Source: Galaxea fascicularis
Lineage: Eukaryota; Cnidaria; Anthozoa; Scleractinia; Euphylliidae
DNA length: 64,000 nucleotides
Assembly (NCBI GenBank): GCA_948470475.1
Contig: OX419344.1
Coordinates: forward strand, 25,802,225 to 25,866,224
Reading direction: 5' to 3'
Of this stretch, positions 1 through 11,066 are shown piece by piece. How positions within the stretch are numbered: the first letter of the stretch is position 1; each line of letters starts with the position of its first letter. Below the pieces are notes generated by a model. That model was not told where the DNA came from. It saw nothing but the letters and a program-made list of their open reading frames with translations, and did not search any database. The translations under genes were made by a program, and so were the position numbers.

Positions 1-72
1 CAGTGTCTGTAAGCCCAAAAATATTGCAATTACATCTTTGAAGTGAAATGTTCTCCTCCAAACTTTGTTTAA

Positions 73-2106
73 GGGGGCAGTCTGGTCAAAAAGTAGGGTA
101 GCTAGAATAAAAATATTAAAAACTCATAAAAAAATAACCAGCAGGCCAAAAACACTGGAATTTTCACCAAAGAGGTATCTGGTCAAGCTTTCTTCAATTT
201 TGGTCTTAACATGCTGACTTTGCATTTTTGTAGTTAATAATTAACCCTAAAAAGAGCATTATTATTTCAAGACTTGATTTACTGCCCCCTACTTTTTCCA
301 AATGAAAATGTAATCAAACAAGCTCCTATTTAGCACATCAACTCATTACAAAGAGGGCTACAACTTAATGGGACGGAATTTGGATACAGCGCATAACGTT
401 GCCATAGCAACCAAATAAACCTTCAGTTTACTTTTTTGTCCATAAAAAAGTTTCTTTTCAATAAAATCCAATTTTGCCCCATTAAGTTGTAGTGCTCTCT
501 ATGTTAAATACTTGAGCCACATTTGACTGAAATACCTTAAATCTAAGTGGCAAAATAATGGGGGGCACAACTCGCATTAGCAAAAATTGCTATTTTTAAA
601 AAAATGCAGTTAAACATTTGCAAAAGTCAAAACATGATTAAAATGACTTTCTGAGTCTCTCAAATATGTTTTTGTCACAATTTCACCATAATACTGCATA
701 ACAACACTAATAAATTAAGTCAGGTAGCAGTTTTAAAGACTTTTATGGCCTTTTTCTCTTTCTTTGAGGTGCATTCCTCATTCCGAGATCATCAAAGCGA
801 TGAGCCTCATACGTTACACCTTCCCTGTTGGACTGTAACTCTTCATCCCTTTGCCTTGCTTGCCTTCTGAGAACTCTATAATCCATCATCCATCTCCAGA
901 AATGCAAGTTTTCTTGCCTCAGCCCTATTTTTGGCAAGTTCTTCCTGAATGACACTAGTGTGGGCATCTAGGAGAGCATTCTCATGTTTATACCATGTAT
1001 CAACTGAGATAGTGAATGGCATGTCCAGCAATTCACAGAGCTTAGCTGTACCTTCCCTCCCTGTTCCCATCTCAAAAGCACCATAAACAACTCTGCAATT
1101 TATATCTTTTCCTTGGGTTGTATTATTGGTGATGTGGCATTGGAGGTATGGTGGCCAGTTACAAGTAGTTCTGACATCCCACATTTTTTGCACCTTGCAT
1201 AAATAGAACTGATCAAGCCAAATCTGTTTGTGGAGTCTTCCTCTAACTCGACATGACCTAAGAGAACCAAAAATAAATAGTGAGCTTAAAAATTTCATGA
1301 GATGGTTAAAAATCTGGGCAGATAGCAGTGTGAAAGACAGATATGTTAAAAGGTACGTGACAAAAATTGATTCTTACCTGAAGAGCATGAAGAGTGTGAA
1401 TGAACTCGGTTGCAAAATTTCGTCAAACTATCCATGCTTACGAGGCGATAACCACTTGCTGGCTCCCATGAATCGTATGTATTCTCATCGGAGGAACTTT
1501 CAGTTTCAGAAATTTGAATTTTCCGGGAAGATGCTGGTTCAGCAGGCGGTGGAATTTGCTCACTCACCACGTCGTCTTCACCGATGAAAGTAACTCCTAT
1601 TGTGGGTCGCTTTTCCTGGTTCTGACGCTTTAAAACATTACTCGAAGTGCCTCTAAATCCACTTTTTCGCTTTTTCGAAATATTTTGTCTTAAAACAGCT
1701 TGTTTGCTTCCTTGTTTTGGCATTGTTATTTGAAATACTGATTGTGAAATCAAGAGCTTACCCGGAGATAGCTTGATGAACGTTTTTGCTTGGTAACCTA
1801 GCTTAGATCGTAAAGGGGCACGCGTGGAATGGACTCCGGTCAGACCTTGCGAAAGGAGTGGGTTTTGAGGAATAAACATGCAGTTTAGGCACGAAAATCG
1901 AAAAATTTTAACTCTGTTGCCATGGAAACGGAACAACAACAAAATAACAAGGCTCGGAAAAGTATCATTTTTACTAACTCGCAAACTGAAATTGAAAGAA
2001 ACGGAAACAATCCCGTAAACTACATAGATGTACCTTACTCTAGGAGCCAAAAAAACATTTCTGAAAAAATTTCGGATTTTTCCTAATTTTTGACCAGACT
2101 GCCCCC
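73..2106 (-). mobile_element. Kolobok/Mutator-like DNA transposon, internally deleted, TTAA target-site duplications
   Basis: The element is bounded by TTAA on both sides (69-72 and 2107-2110). Its terminal inverted repeats begin GGGGGCAGTCTGGTCAAAAA and are identical for 20 bp (73-92 against 2087-2106). The coding strand is minus. A basic N-terminal exon starts with ATG at 1723 (MPKQGSKQ...) and ends near a CAG/GTAAGAA donor at 1378. A second open stretch (about 1257-876) carries a block with VVYGAFEMGTGREG and LLDMPFTISVDTWYKHE. That block resembles the N-terminal half of the Mutator-like transposase domain found in many cnidarian TTAA elements. A third, frame-shifted stretch (967-743) gives a basic tail ending in RKRKRP. 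I see no catalytic DDE half, and the exon 1/2 junction I tried is off by one base, so this copy looks dead. Superfamily rests on TTAA plus domain resemblance; piggyBac also uses TTAA but its transposase looks different. Confidence 0.75.
353..499. repeat. Inverted-repeat segment nested in the Kolobok-like element
   Basis: GGCTACAACTTAATGGG (356-372) is mirrored by CCCCATTAAGTTGTAG (477-492), with GAGGG and GCTCTC outside the arms. The 147-bp unit looks like a small foldback or MITE inserted near the 3' end of the larger element. No clear target-site duplication was found. Confidence 0.4.
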
Positions 2107-2110
2107 TTAA

Positions 2111-3150
2111 GTGGACCCATCAAGTGAATTTAGTTGACTATTGAGGTTCCTTAAAGAACAAGTTCGCATTTAGCGACCATAGTTTCATGCGCCTTGCAGT
2201 AGGAAGATGGCAGGATTCCATGTCCCTAGGACAGAAATCTTGAATTTTTTTTAACTTCCCACATTAATTTTTTGTTCATTTTTTACAATGTGGAGATAAT
2301 TGTAAATAAAGCCTGTTTCTGAAAAGAAAAGTAGGGGCCACCGAACATCCAAGATCGTTAAATCCAAGCAAAGCTATAGCAATGGCCATCTGCCCTATCA
2401 TTGTTCATTTTAGTACTTAGCGCGCGCGCTCGATGCATCACGTGACATGTGAATTTGCGTGCGCTGTAAGGATGCGCAGTAGCAAGGTCGGGCATATGCA
2501 ATCTGTTTGGCTCTACCAAAAATAGTAACAAAAATTGTCTCCGCCAAATTATCGATTTAGTAATCGCGGGTGCACTCAAAACATTTGTTAACCACAAAGT
2601 GTCAATCACATGGAATTTCCCGCCCTCGTCAGCTCTTGGATCCAGGCCTCCACTGCTTGTACTCGGCTAGTACGGTTGTATATTTAATGAGGTTCAAAAT
2701 ATACATCACTTGCAGTTGCAGTTGCCGCTGGAAAATAAACTTGAGATCCAAGTAGTTTGTATTCTGACTGTTCTCAAGAAATTCCCAGGTAAGAATCTCT
2801 CATTTTAATCAATTAATATGCTGTGCAAAAGGTATTTATTTTGGCGCGCTTCTAAAGCTTTTACCATTTGAAAGCGAAATCAAACTTACTGTATTAACGT
2901 TTTCCTTCAGATCATGGCATGTAAATTGAAAACTCTGATAGTTTTCGCGCCTGTCAAATATTTCTCTTGCAGGACGACGAGGCAGGACGACGGCGCGTTT
3001 GAAGTTTGGTAAGGCTTAGCAAAATTTGGTAGGAAAAAAGTCGTGCGCACTTGTATCACGTAACTGATGATGATTTTTTCGCAAAATAAACAAAAACTTA
3101 ACTACAGAGGACCTTAAGCATAGAAGAAAATATTTTGACGTAAACTCATA
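2111..3150. other. Non-coding stretch, no recognised gene
   Basis: Only short, unsupported open frames occur here. A GC-richer patch near 2415-2470 contains a run of alternating GC (GCGCGCGCGC) followed by a CACGTGAC E-box-like motif. Around 2970-2995 CAGGACGACG occurs twice. Nothing here supports an exon. Confidence 0.4.
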
Positions 3151-3173
3151 GCCAAATATAATAATATCTATTT

Positions 3174-3806
3174 AAAGCTTCAACAAGATTATATTTTCTT
3201 AGACAGCTTAAGAAATCGCATGTAGCCACAAGAGAGCTTCTTCTATTTTACGTTACATGTATTCGCTCTATTCTGGAGTACGGCAGCCCAGTTTTTCATC
3301 GCGCTCTACCAAGTTATCTGAGCGAAGACCTAGAAAGACTTCAAAAACGCGCTATGAAGATTATTTACCCCGAACTATCGTATGCTAAGGCTCTAGAGCT
3401 GTCTGGACTTCCAACACTGTATGATAGAAGAGAGTCAATTGCAGCAAAGTTGTTCGATGAAATATGTGCAAATCAATCTCACAGTCTTCACAAACTACTT
3501 CCAAGTAGATACCAACCAAGCTACTATCTGAGAGAAAAAAGAACATTTATTCGTCCGAAATGTAAGACTGAAAGATGCAAGAATAGTTTTCTTTTAAGTT
3601 TTGTCCATAGTAGCTGAGAACTAGATATAAATTTGTTTCTTACTGTATATAGGAATTTGACGCATGCTTCTAATGTGTGATTCTTTAATAATTTTTATGT
3701 AGTATAAGTCCTATAATTAGTTTGTACTTAAGCGCAGTTGTAAATTTTGTATTTGTAAGCCTTACCGCAATTCAGCTTTTGGCTGCAAGTTTTTAAGGTG
3801 AATAAA

Positions 3807-3837
<31 letters not shown>

Positions 3838-3838
3838 A
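3174..3838 (+). mobile_element. 5'-truncated non-LTR retrotransposon (LINE) 3' end with CTAT tail
   Basis: An open frame from 3174 to the stop at 3615-3617 encodes the last part of a LINE reverse transcriptase. It shows FLRQLKKSHV, then CIRSILEYGSPVFH, a basic ERLQKRAMKIIYP block and DRRESIAAKLFDEI, the usual thumb-and-tail pattern of CR1/L2-like elements. About 190 bp of 3' UTR follows and ends in AATAAACTATCTAT with roughly seven CTAT units (3807-3836). Such a simple tail is typical of target-primed insertions. The RT palm and endonuclease are absent, so this is a dead 5'-truncated copy. The exact clade (CR1, L2 or relative) is not resolved. Confidence 0.75.
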
Positions 3839-3948
3839 GGGCGATGCCTTCACGCACCAAGCACGCAAAAATATCGAATTGCAAAAGAAGTCTGAAAATT
3901 TCTTCTACAATGATCTTCGTAAACAGACAGTGCCACACAAAAGTATTT

Positions 3949-4382
3949 AGGGGCACCCAACTAGCCCAATCAACCAAAAGCTGTAGAAACGCATTTTAAA
4001 GTACCTTATGTTGTTTGAAGCCTGTTTTAAGTGATGTTTCCATTAGCTAGAGGAATTTGATCTGTTCGGTTTCCTTAGCTGAAATTTTAATTATTTGAAC
4101 ATTTTAGATTACAAAATCTTCCTTTAAGAAATTGCTAGCGTAAGTCAACTTTCCACGAAATTTCTAGCAAACTGTTTCCTTTCCGAAAATGCTAGCTGAC
4201 GTAACAGCAAATATGACCCTTGCGAAACACCAAGGGGTATTATTTCGCCATTTTGAATTTTTAGGCCATTCTTCAGTTACGAAAACCTGAGTGTACTTTT
4301 CGATAGACGCCGAAAACATAAGGCGAACTATCCCCTTCCGAACAGATATTTACCGAAACTTCAAGTGTTATTGGGTGCCCTT
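3949..4382. mobile_element. hAT-like MITE, copy 1
   Basis: The termini are AGGGGCACCCAA at the left and TTGGGTGCCCTT at the right. The flanking 8-mers AAGTATTT and GAGTACTG are partly similar and could be an eroded 8-bp duplication. Interior blocks, including GATCTGTTCGG near the left and CTTCCGAACAGATATT near the right, recur in the copy at 7582-7977. No coding capacity. Confidence 0.65.
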
Positions 4383-4488
4383 GAGTACTGCTCAGTTGCT
4401 TTCCAGCGAATGATAACTGTGTGGCTTGACCACAGATGACTGAAAAATTACGACTATACTGTGCAACTAAAACTGTTTGTATAGAAGG

Positions 4489-4671
4489 TTAATTTGGGTG
4501 GGGTTGTTTAGTACATTGAGTTGGATTTACCTTCGTTCCACTGTCCTCCAAGGTTCCCATTACGTTGTAGGTATGCAGCCAGAAACCTCTTCCAATAGGG
4601 TTGAATCCCTGAGCGGTGCCACGAAAAGCCACTGCCAGACAACAGGCCAAAGTCAAGTATAACATGAACAT
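4489..4671 (-). CDS. Possible first exon of a small secreted protein
   Basis: ATG at 4671 opens a frame with a classical signal peptide (MFMLYLTLACCLAVAFRGTAQ, hydrophobic core, likely cut near residue 20). A polar stretch with GFNPIGRGFWLHTYNVMGT follows, then EDSGTK. A good donor (AAG/GTAAAT at about 4531) sits at that point, so the frame beyond it is probably intron and the stop at 4489 is not meaningful. No continuation exon was found at lower coordinates, where the hAT-like MITE and LINE tail lie. It may be a gene fragment, or a gene whose other exons are distant. I do not recognise the family. Confidence 0.35.
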   Translation of the reverse strand: MFMLYLTLACCLAVAFRGTAQGFNPIGRGFWLHTYNVMGTLEDSGTKVNPTQCTKQPHPN

Positions 4672-4731
4672 CTTTGCGGGTAAAAAGAAGTTCCACGGAT
4701 AGATTATGACTCGAAAAGCTGAAAGCTAAAA

Positions 4732-6847
4732 GGTTTGAAAATAGCTGTTAGAATGATTTTGAACCGAGAAATTTTTACTTATAACTTTCTACTTTGTACT
4801 CTCAGTTTAGCTACAAATTCGAACAGTGGTAAAAATTGTCTTTTATTTATATTGTCAATTTTTCATATTAAGATGTAGGGATATCAAATGGTCCCAATTT
4901 TCAAGTGTTCTCTAATTTTTACCTTCAACGCAAAATAATTGTGAAATTTATAAAGGATTGCTGCTAACGAAAATTTAAGAAGTTGTCGCCGCTTTCCAGA
5001 TATAGTTAAAAAAAAGTTGTCATGATTTGCTGAAGAACTCATCGCTTGTGCTCGCAAAGACCATTCGCTACCCTAAGGTGTGCTAAGAATCGAATGCAGG
5101 GTTAAGGCGATAAAAAAATTTAAACAGCTCTCTGAATGGGGAATCTGTACTACTCTGAAATCACTACCTTGTAAACAGGGACATTGTCGCGGATTTATAG
5201 CAAATCTTTAATCATGAGAAGAGCGGCAAGTATACAAAACAATATAAACCTAAACAAAGTGACTTAGTTTTGGTAGGGAATATCATGAAAAAACAATAAG
5301 AAACCTGCACTAAAACTATTTGCTGTTGTGAATGGCGAGATGGAAATGGTGCTACTTGAAATATTTAGACTAAACTTTTCGAGATTTGTCGCCACGTCGG
5401 CAAAAACAAAACACCAAACAGAAGTTTAAAATTTGGTTTGCTGTCAATTGCAAAACTCCCTTGATGTCTTGCTTAGCTCCGCAAGTGAAGTTGCTGTACG
5501 TGGTTACGTTGTCCCAATTTCTGAACAGTTTAGACCAAAAACCATGAAACTACCCGTGATAGAGCCCCTTTAAGTCTTGCAACTCGCTTCAGATAAAATC
5601 TCACTTCGATAAAGCGATGGTAAACATGCAACTTTTCTAATACCTGTTTGCGTGTCTAAGACTTAGAAGTCAAGTAAACTGGGTGGTGCTGGACCCTCAC
5701 TTAAATACTGAGCTATCTCAAAGATCGGGTGACATAGACTGACTATCAATAAACTACTTGAAGCACCCTTTATTCCCCTAAAAAAAGCTATGAATGGACG
5801 TTTGTTTATCTTATTTTGCATTCTAGTTTCGTCATGTATTTTGATCTACTTTCTTCATTTTACACACATTAGAGTTTCTCATGGAAACAAAAATACCAAA
5901 TGTTGGAATTTGCGCTCCTATATATACGTTGAACAAAATTCATAGCTGCATTCTAATTGTTGTATCTTTTCGTTTTTCTTTTCATTCCTTAAATATGCTA
6001 AGGATTCAAAGTTACTTTTGTGGCATGACTCTCAAGCCATTGCGGTGAAAAATTCCAACACGTACACAGATCCATTAATTTAATGGGTGTCAGTGAAGAG
6101 GTCACTACGGTTTGTGAACAATCATGATATCGACTACCAACATAAAACAGGTGGAAGAAAGGAAATCAAATCCTGTTTCGCATTTTCCAACAATTCACGA
6201 TAATAATTGCCCCTTTGTTGTCAGCTGCGGTTTCACAGTTAGTGGCCACGTCATCCTAATCTAATAACACAACGATTGGTCTTTAAAAAATATAGATTTT
6301 TAAAGACTAAAAACAGTGAGGATAAAATTCGTTCCACCAAAAGAGCGGACAGAAAAGTATAAAATAGAAAAAAATGGAGCTTGTGTGCTGAATACTCCTC
6401 CACTTATTTTACTTGCATAATAACAACGTCTATTGTATTCTGACTCGTTCTGAAAGTCGCGTATACTAATGAAGTCGGAACGAAGGTTCAAGTTTTTCAT
6501 TGAATAGAGTCATGTCTTGAAACTGAATTTGTTTTTGCTAGTGTTTTACAAGTGCGCGCGGATTCATTCATTTCCTTTAATTGGATAAAGAATTGGACTG
6601 AGAATTGTTTGTTGGAACTTTTTTCATGACAACTAAACAAAAAGTGTGCAATAAACCGTAATACTACCCTTAACTAAAAACCTACCTATCTTCTTTGCTC
6701 GGGGATTTTCAGTGGGTGCTTTGTTTTTGAAGGAATGACCTACGCAAGAGTCTTTAAATCATGTTGTGGGCGGAACATTCTTTTACTTTTTGACAGATCA
6801 CGTGTTTCCGCGTTAAGGGCTTTACCCTCTCCATCATTCTCGACGAA
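4732..6847. other. Intergenic, no recognised gene
   Basis: AT-rich sequence with only short spurious frames. No recognisable domain, RNA gene or terminal-repeat element was found. Confidence 0.4.
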
Positions 6848-7131
6848 TTACAGTCAAACTAAGTGAAGCGTACTCATCAAGATTGCATTAATGAACTGAT
6901 TATTTGAAACTTGAACCCGCTAGTCGTTTCACGAATGCAATAATGAATTGATTATTCGAATTGGCATAGGCTAAAATCTGGAGTGGACTCTGGACTGGAC
7001 TGGACTCTGGACTCTGGACTTTGGACTCTATTTTTTATATGTTCTATACAGAAAAATGTGAAGGGAAGGGGGTGGGGTGGGTTAGGTTGGGAGGGTAATT
7101 AAAAACACGTTCCTTCAAAGTCATCCAGGCC
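6848..7131 (+). repeat. Left inverted terminal repeat (pLTR) of the PLE
   Basis: It contains a GGACT/GGACTCT minisatellite (about 6982-7030) and a T/G-rich segment (about 7067-7096) with GGTTAGGTTGGGAGGG. The sequence matches the right arm in inverse orientation up to CATCCAGGC, after which the two arms diverge. Confidence 0.75.
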
Positions 7132-7202
7132 GAGAGACGCAACATAGAAACAACTGAAGAGATTCGCTAAAGAATCGAAACTCGAGTCTTCTTTGAGAAC
7201 AT

Positions 7203-8101
7203 GTGAGCCAAACACTCAACGAAGATGGCATGCTTATGCCGGGACCTTCCAAATCAGGCCAAGGCAACAAAGACAATAACGAGGACACGCTGTTAGCATC
7301 AGATAGCGATTTTGAAAGTGGCCGACGGCCGCTTGACCGTAAGCGCCGCCACAGAGAAGGAAGGAAAGACAACATCCCCAACAAGAGACCTCGCTATAAC
7401 AGATACAGCGCCTCTACTCTGGAAAAGAAAGTTGAAAAATCCGAATCGTCTATTAAGAAATTGAAGGCACACACCGAAAGGAAAACGTACCCCAAAGACC
7501 TGAGGTACAACGTACGAGTCAATATCGTGCCGGACGATGAATTCAAAAGCCACATCCGCAGAGAAGCTAAACAGAAACTTGAGGGGCACCCAACGAGAAT
7601 ATAGTTCAAAACCACTAAACGTAGCATTGTTGAACGTATTTTAGTATTTAAACGGTAGATATAGGCATATTTTTATCCCCTAAAAATTTTTCATCTGTTC
7701 GGATTTCCTAGCTGAAAGTTTAGTGATCCGAAAATGATAGGGATCAAAACTTACCTTTTCGAAAATTTCAGCCAGAAATAAGGCTCCCGAAAATTCTAGG
7801 TGACCTTTTTAGAGTAAAAATCCGTTAAAAATGGGCAATTATACCATTTTTTAGATGTTCGAAAATCCTAGGTGAGGCCGGGCAAGCAAGAAATTTTACA
7901 ACAGATGTTCCGAAAATTCTAGATCTCAAATCGTCTTCCGAACAGATATTTTCCGAAAATTGACGTTGGGTGCCCCTGAAACTTATCGGCGCGTTGACAC
8001 GCTACCACTACAGACGAGCAGAAAACAAAAAAAATCAAGCTCAAGCAATTGGAGCACTAAAGACCAAACGTAACCAGAGGAAAGAAAACGAACAATCCTG
8101 A
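7203..8101 (+). pseudogene. PLE N-terminal ORF, interrupted by hAT-like MITE
   Basis: The frame from ATG 7203 encodes an acidic then strongly basic, lysine/arginine-rich and probably coiled-coil segment (LDRKRRHREGRKD, STLEKKVEKSESSIKKLK). It is broken by the MITE at 7582-7977. The host sequence after the MITE, starting from one copy of the target duplication, keeps the same frame for about 38 codons to a TGA at 8099-8101. So the ORF was intact across that point when the MITE landed. Role unknown; presumably a nucleic-acid-binding PLE ORF product. Confidence 0.55.
7582..7977. mobile_element. hAT-like MITE, copy 2, inserted in the PLE ORF
   Basis: The termini AGGGGCACCCAACG and CGTTGGGTGCCCCT are exact inverses. 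Flanking 8-mers GAAACTTG (7574-7581) and GAAACTTA (7978-7985) differ at one base and fit an 8-bp hAT duplication. Interior motifs are shared with 3949-4382. Non-coding. Confidence 0.8.
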
Positions 8102-8412
8102 TCAAATTAAGAACCAGCCACGACCGGAAAAAGAAAACCGGACTGAGAATGCACTAGTTTTAGCTACAGAGCTAACAAACAAAATCAAGAAAGTGGAAGA
8201 AATGATGAAAGCATTACAAAATAAAGAAAGTGAATCTTATCCCTGTGTATTTACTGACTCTTCAGTAAAAGGGAGGGAGAAAGAGAAACGCAAAATCAGA
8301 AATGCAAAAAACCACTCGCGAAGAAGCAACAGGAGGCGAGACAAAAACAGGATAAACACTCAGTTTAACCAAACATACATTAAAGACTTCTCAAATTGCA
8401 AAATGACAACAA

Positions 8413-10427
8413 ATGACAACTTATCAGATCAACTTACTATCAGAGGGGTTGAATTTTATCCAAACACCGGTTCTAGAAGAGAATCGGATCCGGCAACTAT
8501 TGCTGCTAGACAAGGCTTTAAACAGTTCGCGAGGCGAATGCGCCTCCGATACATTTTTCACAACAAAGAGAGTGAATAAACAACACCCCTTTCACGTTAA
8601 ATGAAACTGGGAACCTTCAGTTCAACAATCAGTTGCGCTAGAAACGTATTTAGAGGAAGTTAAAGTTCAACTCGCTGAGATTGAACTAATTAAGCCACGA
8701 AACAACTTGCCGTTCAAAGAGCGTAAAGTGCTTAGAGAATTGAGATCAAACTCAGAAATAATCATAAAAAGGCAGACAAGGGCACAACAATGGTCATCAT
8801 GAACAAAACAGATAAAATACAAGAGGTGGAACAGAGAATTAACTCTGAAGTGTAAATTAAAGTGCTAATACAAACCCATAAAAAAACCCACTGGGCGTTA
8901 GCCCTAGTAAAGGGTATCAGGGAAAAACACGAGGCAAAGAAATAATTCTTATGAGCTCGGTGGGAATCGAACCCACGACCTCCGGATTAGATCTACCGTT
9001 GCTCTGCCGACTAAGCTACGAGGTCGGACAGAGAAAGTCGGAGACGATTAAGAGGCGATTAAGAGGCCCAAGTTCAGCTTGATGATAGAAAAAACTACAT
9101 GCCCCTCGAAACATCAATGGTCCAAGAAACCTCTCGAAGAGTAGGAGAGATAATCAATGATCTCCACCAGGGAAATCATATAGACACAATGACCAAGAAG
9201 TGGCTTTCTCAAAGACCTAGCCCACCGCTTATACCATTATTTTACACGCTAACAAAGATTCACAAAGCAGTTTTAACTGGTATACCTATAATTCCAGTTC
9301 GGCCTGTGATGGCCCAACAGAACGTATACAATTATCATTAAATATCATGGAATATCATCATCATCATATCATCATTGTTAGACCACATCCTACAGCCTAT
9401 CGCTAAAGTATCCTACCTCAAAAATCCTACCTCAAAGATGCCGCCACACAGTTTATCAACTTTATAGAAAAGAGGAAAGTTCCAAACAACGCGATTCTAG
9501 TTTCAATGGACGTTACCAGCCTGTACACCAATATTCCTCAAGAAGAAGGAATAAACACTGTATGCAAAACATATAAAGTCTTCTATAAGAACGACGCACC
9601 CATTCCTAGAAATTCGCTCAGAGGCCTGCTTAGAGGACTACAGGAGAACTCCTTCCAGTTCAATGGAAGAAACTATCTCCAGACTCATGGTACCGCAATG
9701 GGAACAAAAGTGGCAATTGCTTTTGCCAACATCTTTATGTCCGCGGTAGAAACAGAAAGTATCAATAAAAGCAAGATAAAACCCCTCGAGTGGAAAAGAT
9801 ACCTCGATGACGTGTTCTCCCTGTGGGACACAAACAGAGAGGAAATAGACCAACTCATTTTAGAAGCAAACAGGCACCATCCTACCATAAAATTTACGGC
9901 TGAAATATCAGAAGAGAAAACAACTTCCTACACACTACCATCTTTAAAGGCGAGAAATTCTACAAAGATTCAAACTTTGACATCCGCACGCACTTTAAAT
10001 CGACTGAGACATTTCAATACACGCATTTCTACTCCTGTCACGCTCCAGGCGTGAAAAAAGGATTTATCAAAGGCGAAGCCCTTAAGCTTCTTAGAACCAA
10101 CTCTTCAAAGGTAACATTTGAAGAAAACGTTAAAAATTTCAGATCACACTTGCGTGTCCGAGGCTATCCAGATAATCTGGTAAACAAAGTCCTCGCAGAA
10201 GTCAAGTGTCGGCACTTCAACAAAAACCGCAAAAAGTGCAAAACGGATTAATGCCTTTTGTCACACAGTACCATCCATCAGTACCTAACCTTAAAAATAT
10301 TTTAATGAGCAAGTGGCATTTAATCGAAAACCAACCAATGCTGAGAGAAGTATACATAGAACCACCTCTCATCTCCTACAGGAGAGGAAAATCTCTAAAA
10401 GACATACTTGTTGGAGCTAAACTCTAA
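8413..10427 (+). pseudogene. PLE reverse transcriptase, broken by frameshifts and an insertion
   Basis: Pieces lie in several frames: 8413-8604 (NLLSEGLNFIQTPVLEE), about 8605-8820 (FKERKVL, then SEIII and MVIMNKTDKIQE in shifted frames), 9099-9341, 9506-10054, 10051-10251 and 10206-10427. In order they cover the N-terminal region, finger motifs (LFYTLTKIHK), palm A (MDVTSLYTNIP), palm B (HGTAMGTK), palm C (YLDD), the thumb, and the C-terminal FVTQYHPSVPNLKNIL / ISYRRGKSLKDIL blocks typical of Penelope RTs. The tRNA-derived insertion sits between DKIQE and QLDDRKNYMPLE. At least four frame changes are needed, so the copy cannot make a full RT. Confidence 0.75.
8953..9025 (-). repeat. tRNA-derived sequence (SINE head or tRNA pseudogene) inside the PLE
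   Basis: On the minus strand the acceptor arms GACCTCG and CGAGCTC pair at six of seven positions. An intact A box (TAGCTTAGTCGGCAGAG) and B box (GGTTCGATTCC) are present, with a perfect GTGGG/CCCAC T stem; the length is 73 nt. The anticodon stem is poorly paired (only about CGG with CCG), so it does not fold as a normal tRNA. About 130 bp beyond its 3' end (8825-8952) is also foreign to the PLE frame, suggesting a tRNA-headed SINE of roughly 200 bp. Confidence 0.6.
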
Positions 10428-10439
10428 AGGCCAAAGACC

Positions 10440-11066
10440 TATTACATCACGAAACAACGGGAGTGTTGTTTAGCCTGTCAACCCCATTGAACCTCGGCGT
10501 AGCTTCTACGGTCCATTTTATTCGCAGCCAACACGTGCGCCCAGAAAAGTAAAAGTGAAATCCGAGCAGCATTGCTGGTATTAAGTGTGTTACGGGTCCT
10601 TAGGGGTCCAGAAACAAACTGATATTGTTTTCCTATTTAACGATAGATCTGGAAAGCGTACATTCCTCCTGTCAGTTAGTATCACAGCTAGAGATTTTTT
10701 CGTAATCAACAACAGGCCTACTATGTTTATATCTTGACGTACAAATCTTTTCACTGTGGGGAAAATTATCAATCTCAATTATCTTATAGTTATAATCTTA
10801 TAGTCAACTTGTTTATCTTATTTCAATTCCAATTATCTTATAGTTATAATCTTATAGTCCACTTGTTTAGCGCTGAAGATTTGGTGAAATTATCTCAAAG
10901 TGTGCCGGATCCTCAAGTATAAAAAGATTCCAATTTTGACATTTTCAACAAGCAAGCTTGACATTATATTTCGGGGGTACCATTCCACCTTCATTCACAT
11001 GACGAGGAAGTGCGCACGCAAAACAGCCTGGGCCGAGTTGCTCGAAGCACCACGTGAAATACCAAA
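10440..11066 (+). other. PLE 3' region without intact coding sequence
   Basis: It follows the last RT block. Two imperfect direct copies of AATTATCTTATAGTTATAAT occur at about 10778-10803 and 10830-10856. A short frame at about 11000-11115 shares its end with the right inverted repeat. No endonuclease motif is visible. Confidence 0.4.

Noticed and set aside
6848..7131. Hammerhead ribozyme in the PLE terminal repeat (known in many Penelope-like elements)
   Set aside because: I looked on both strands for CTGANGA followed by GAAAC and a cleavage triplet. The best match (CTGATTATTTGAAAC near 6896) has the wrong core and no room for stem II.
8953..9025. Functional tRNA gene on the minus strand
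   Set aside because: The anticodon stem does not pair and the acceptor stem has a mismatch; it also lies inside a retroelement, so a SINE head is the better reading.
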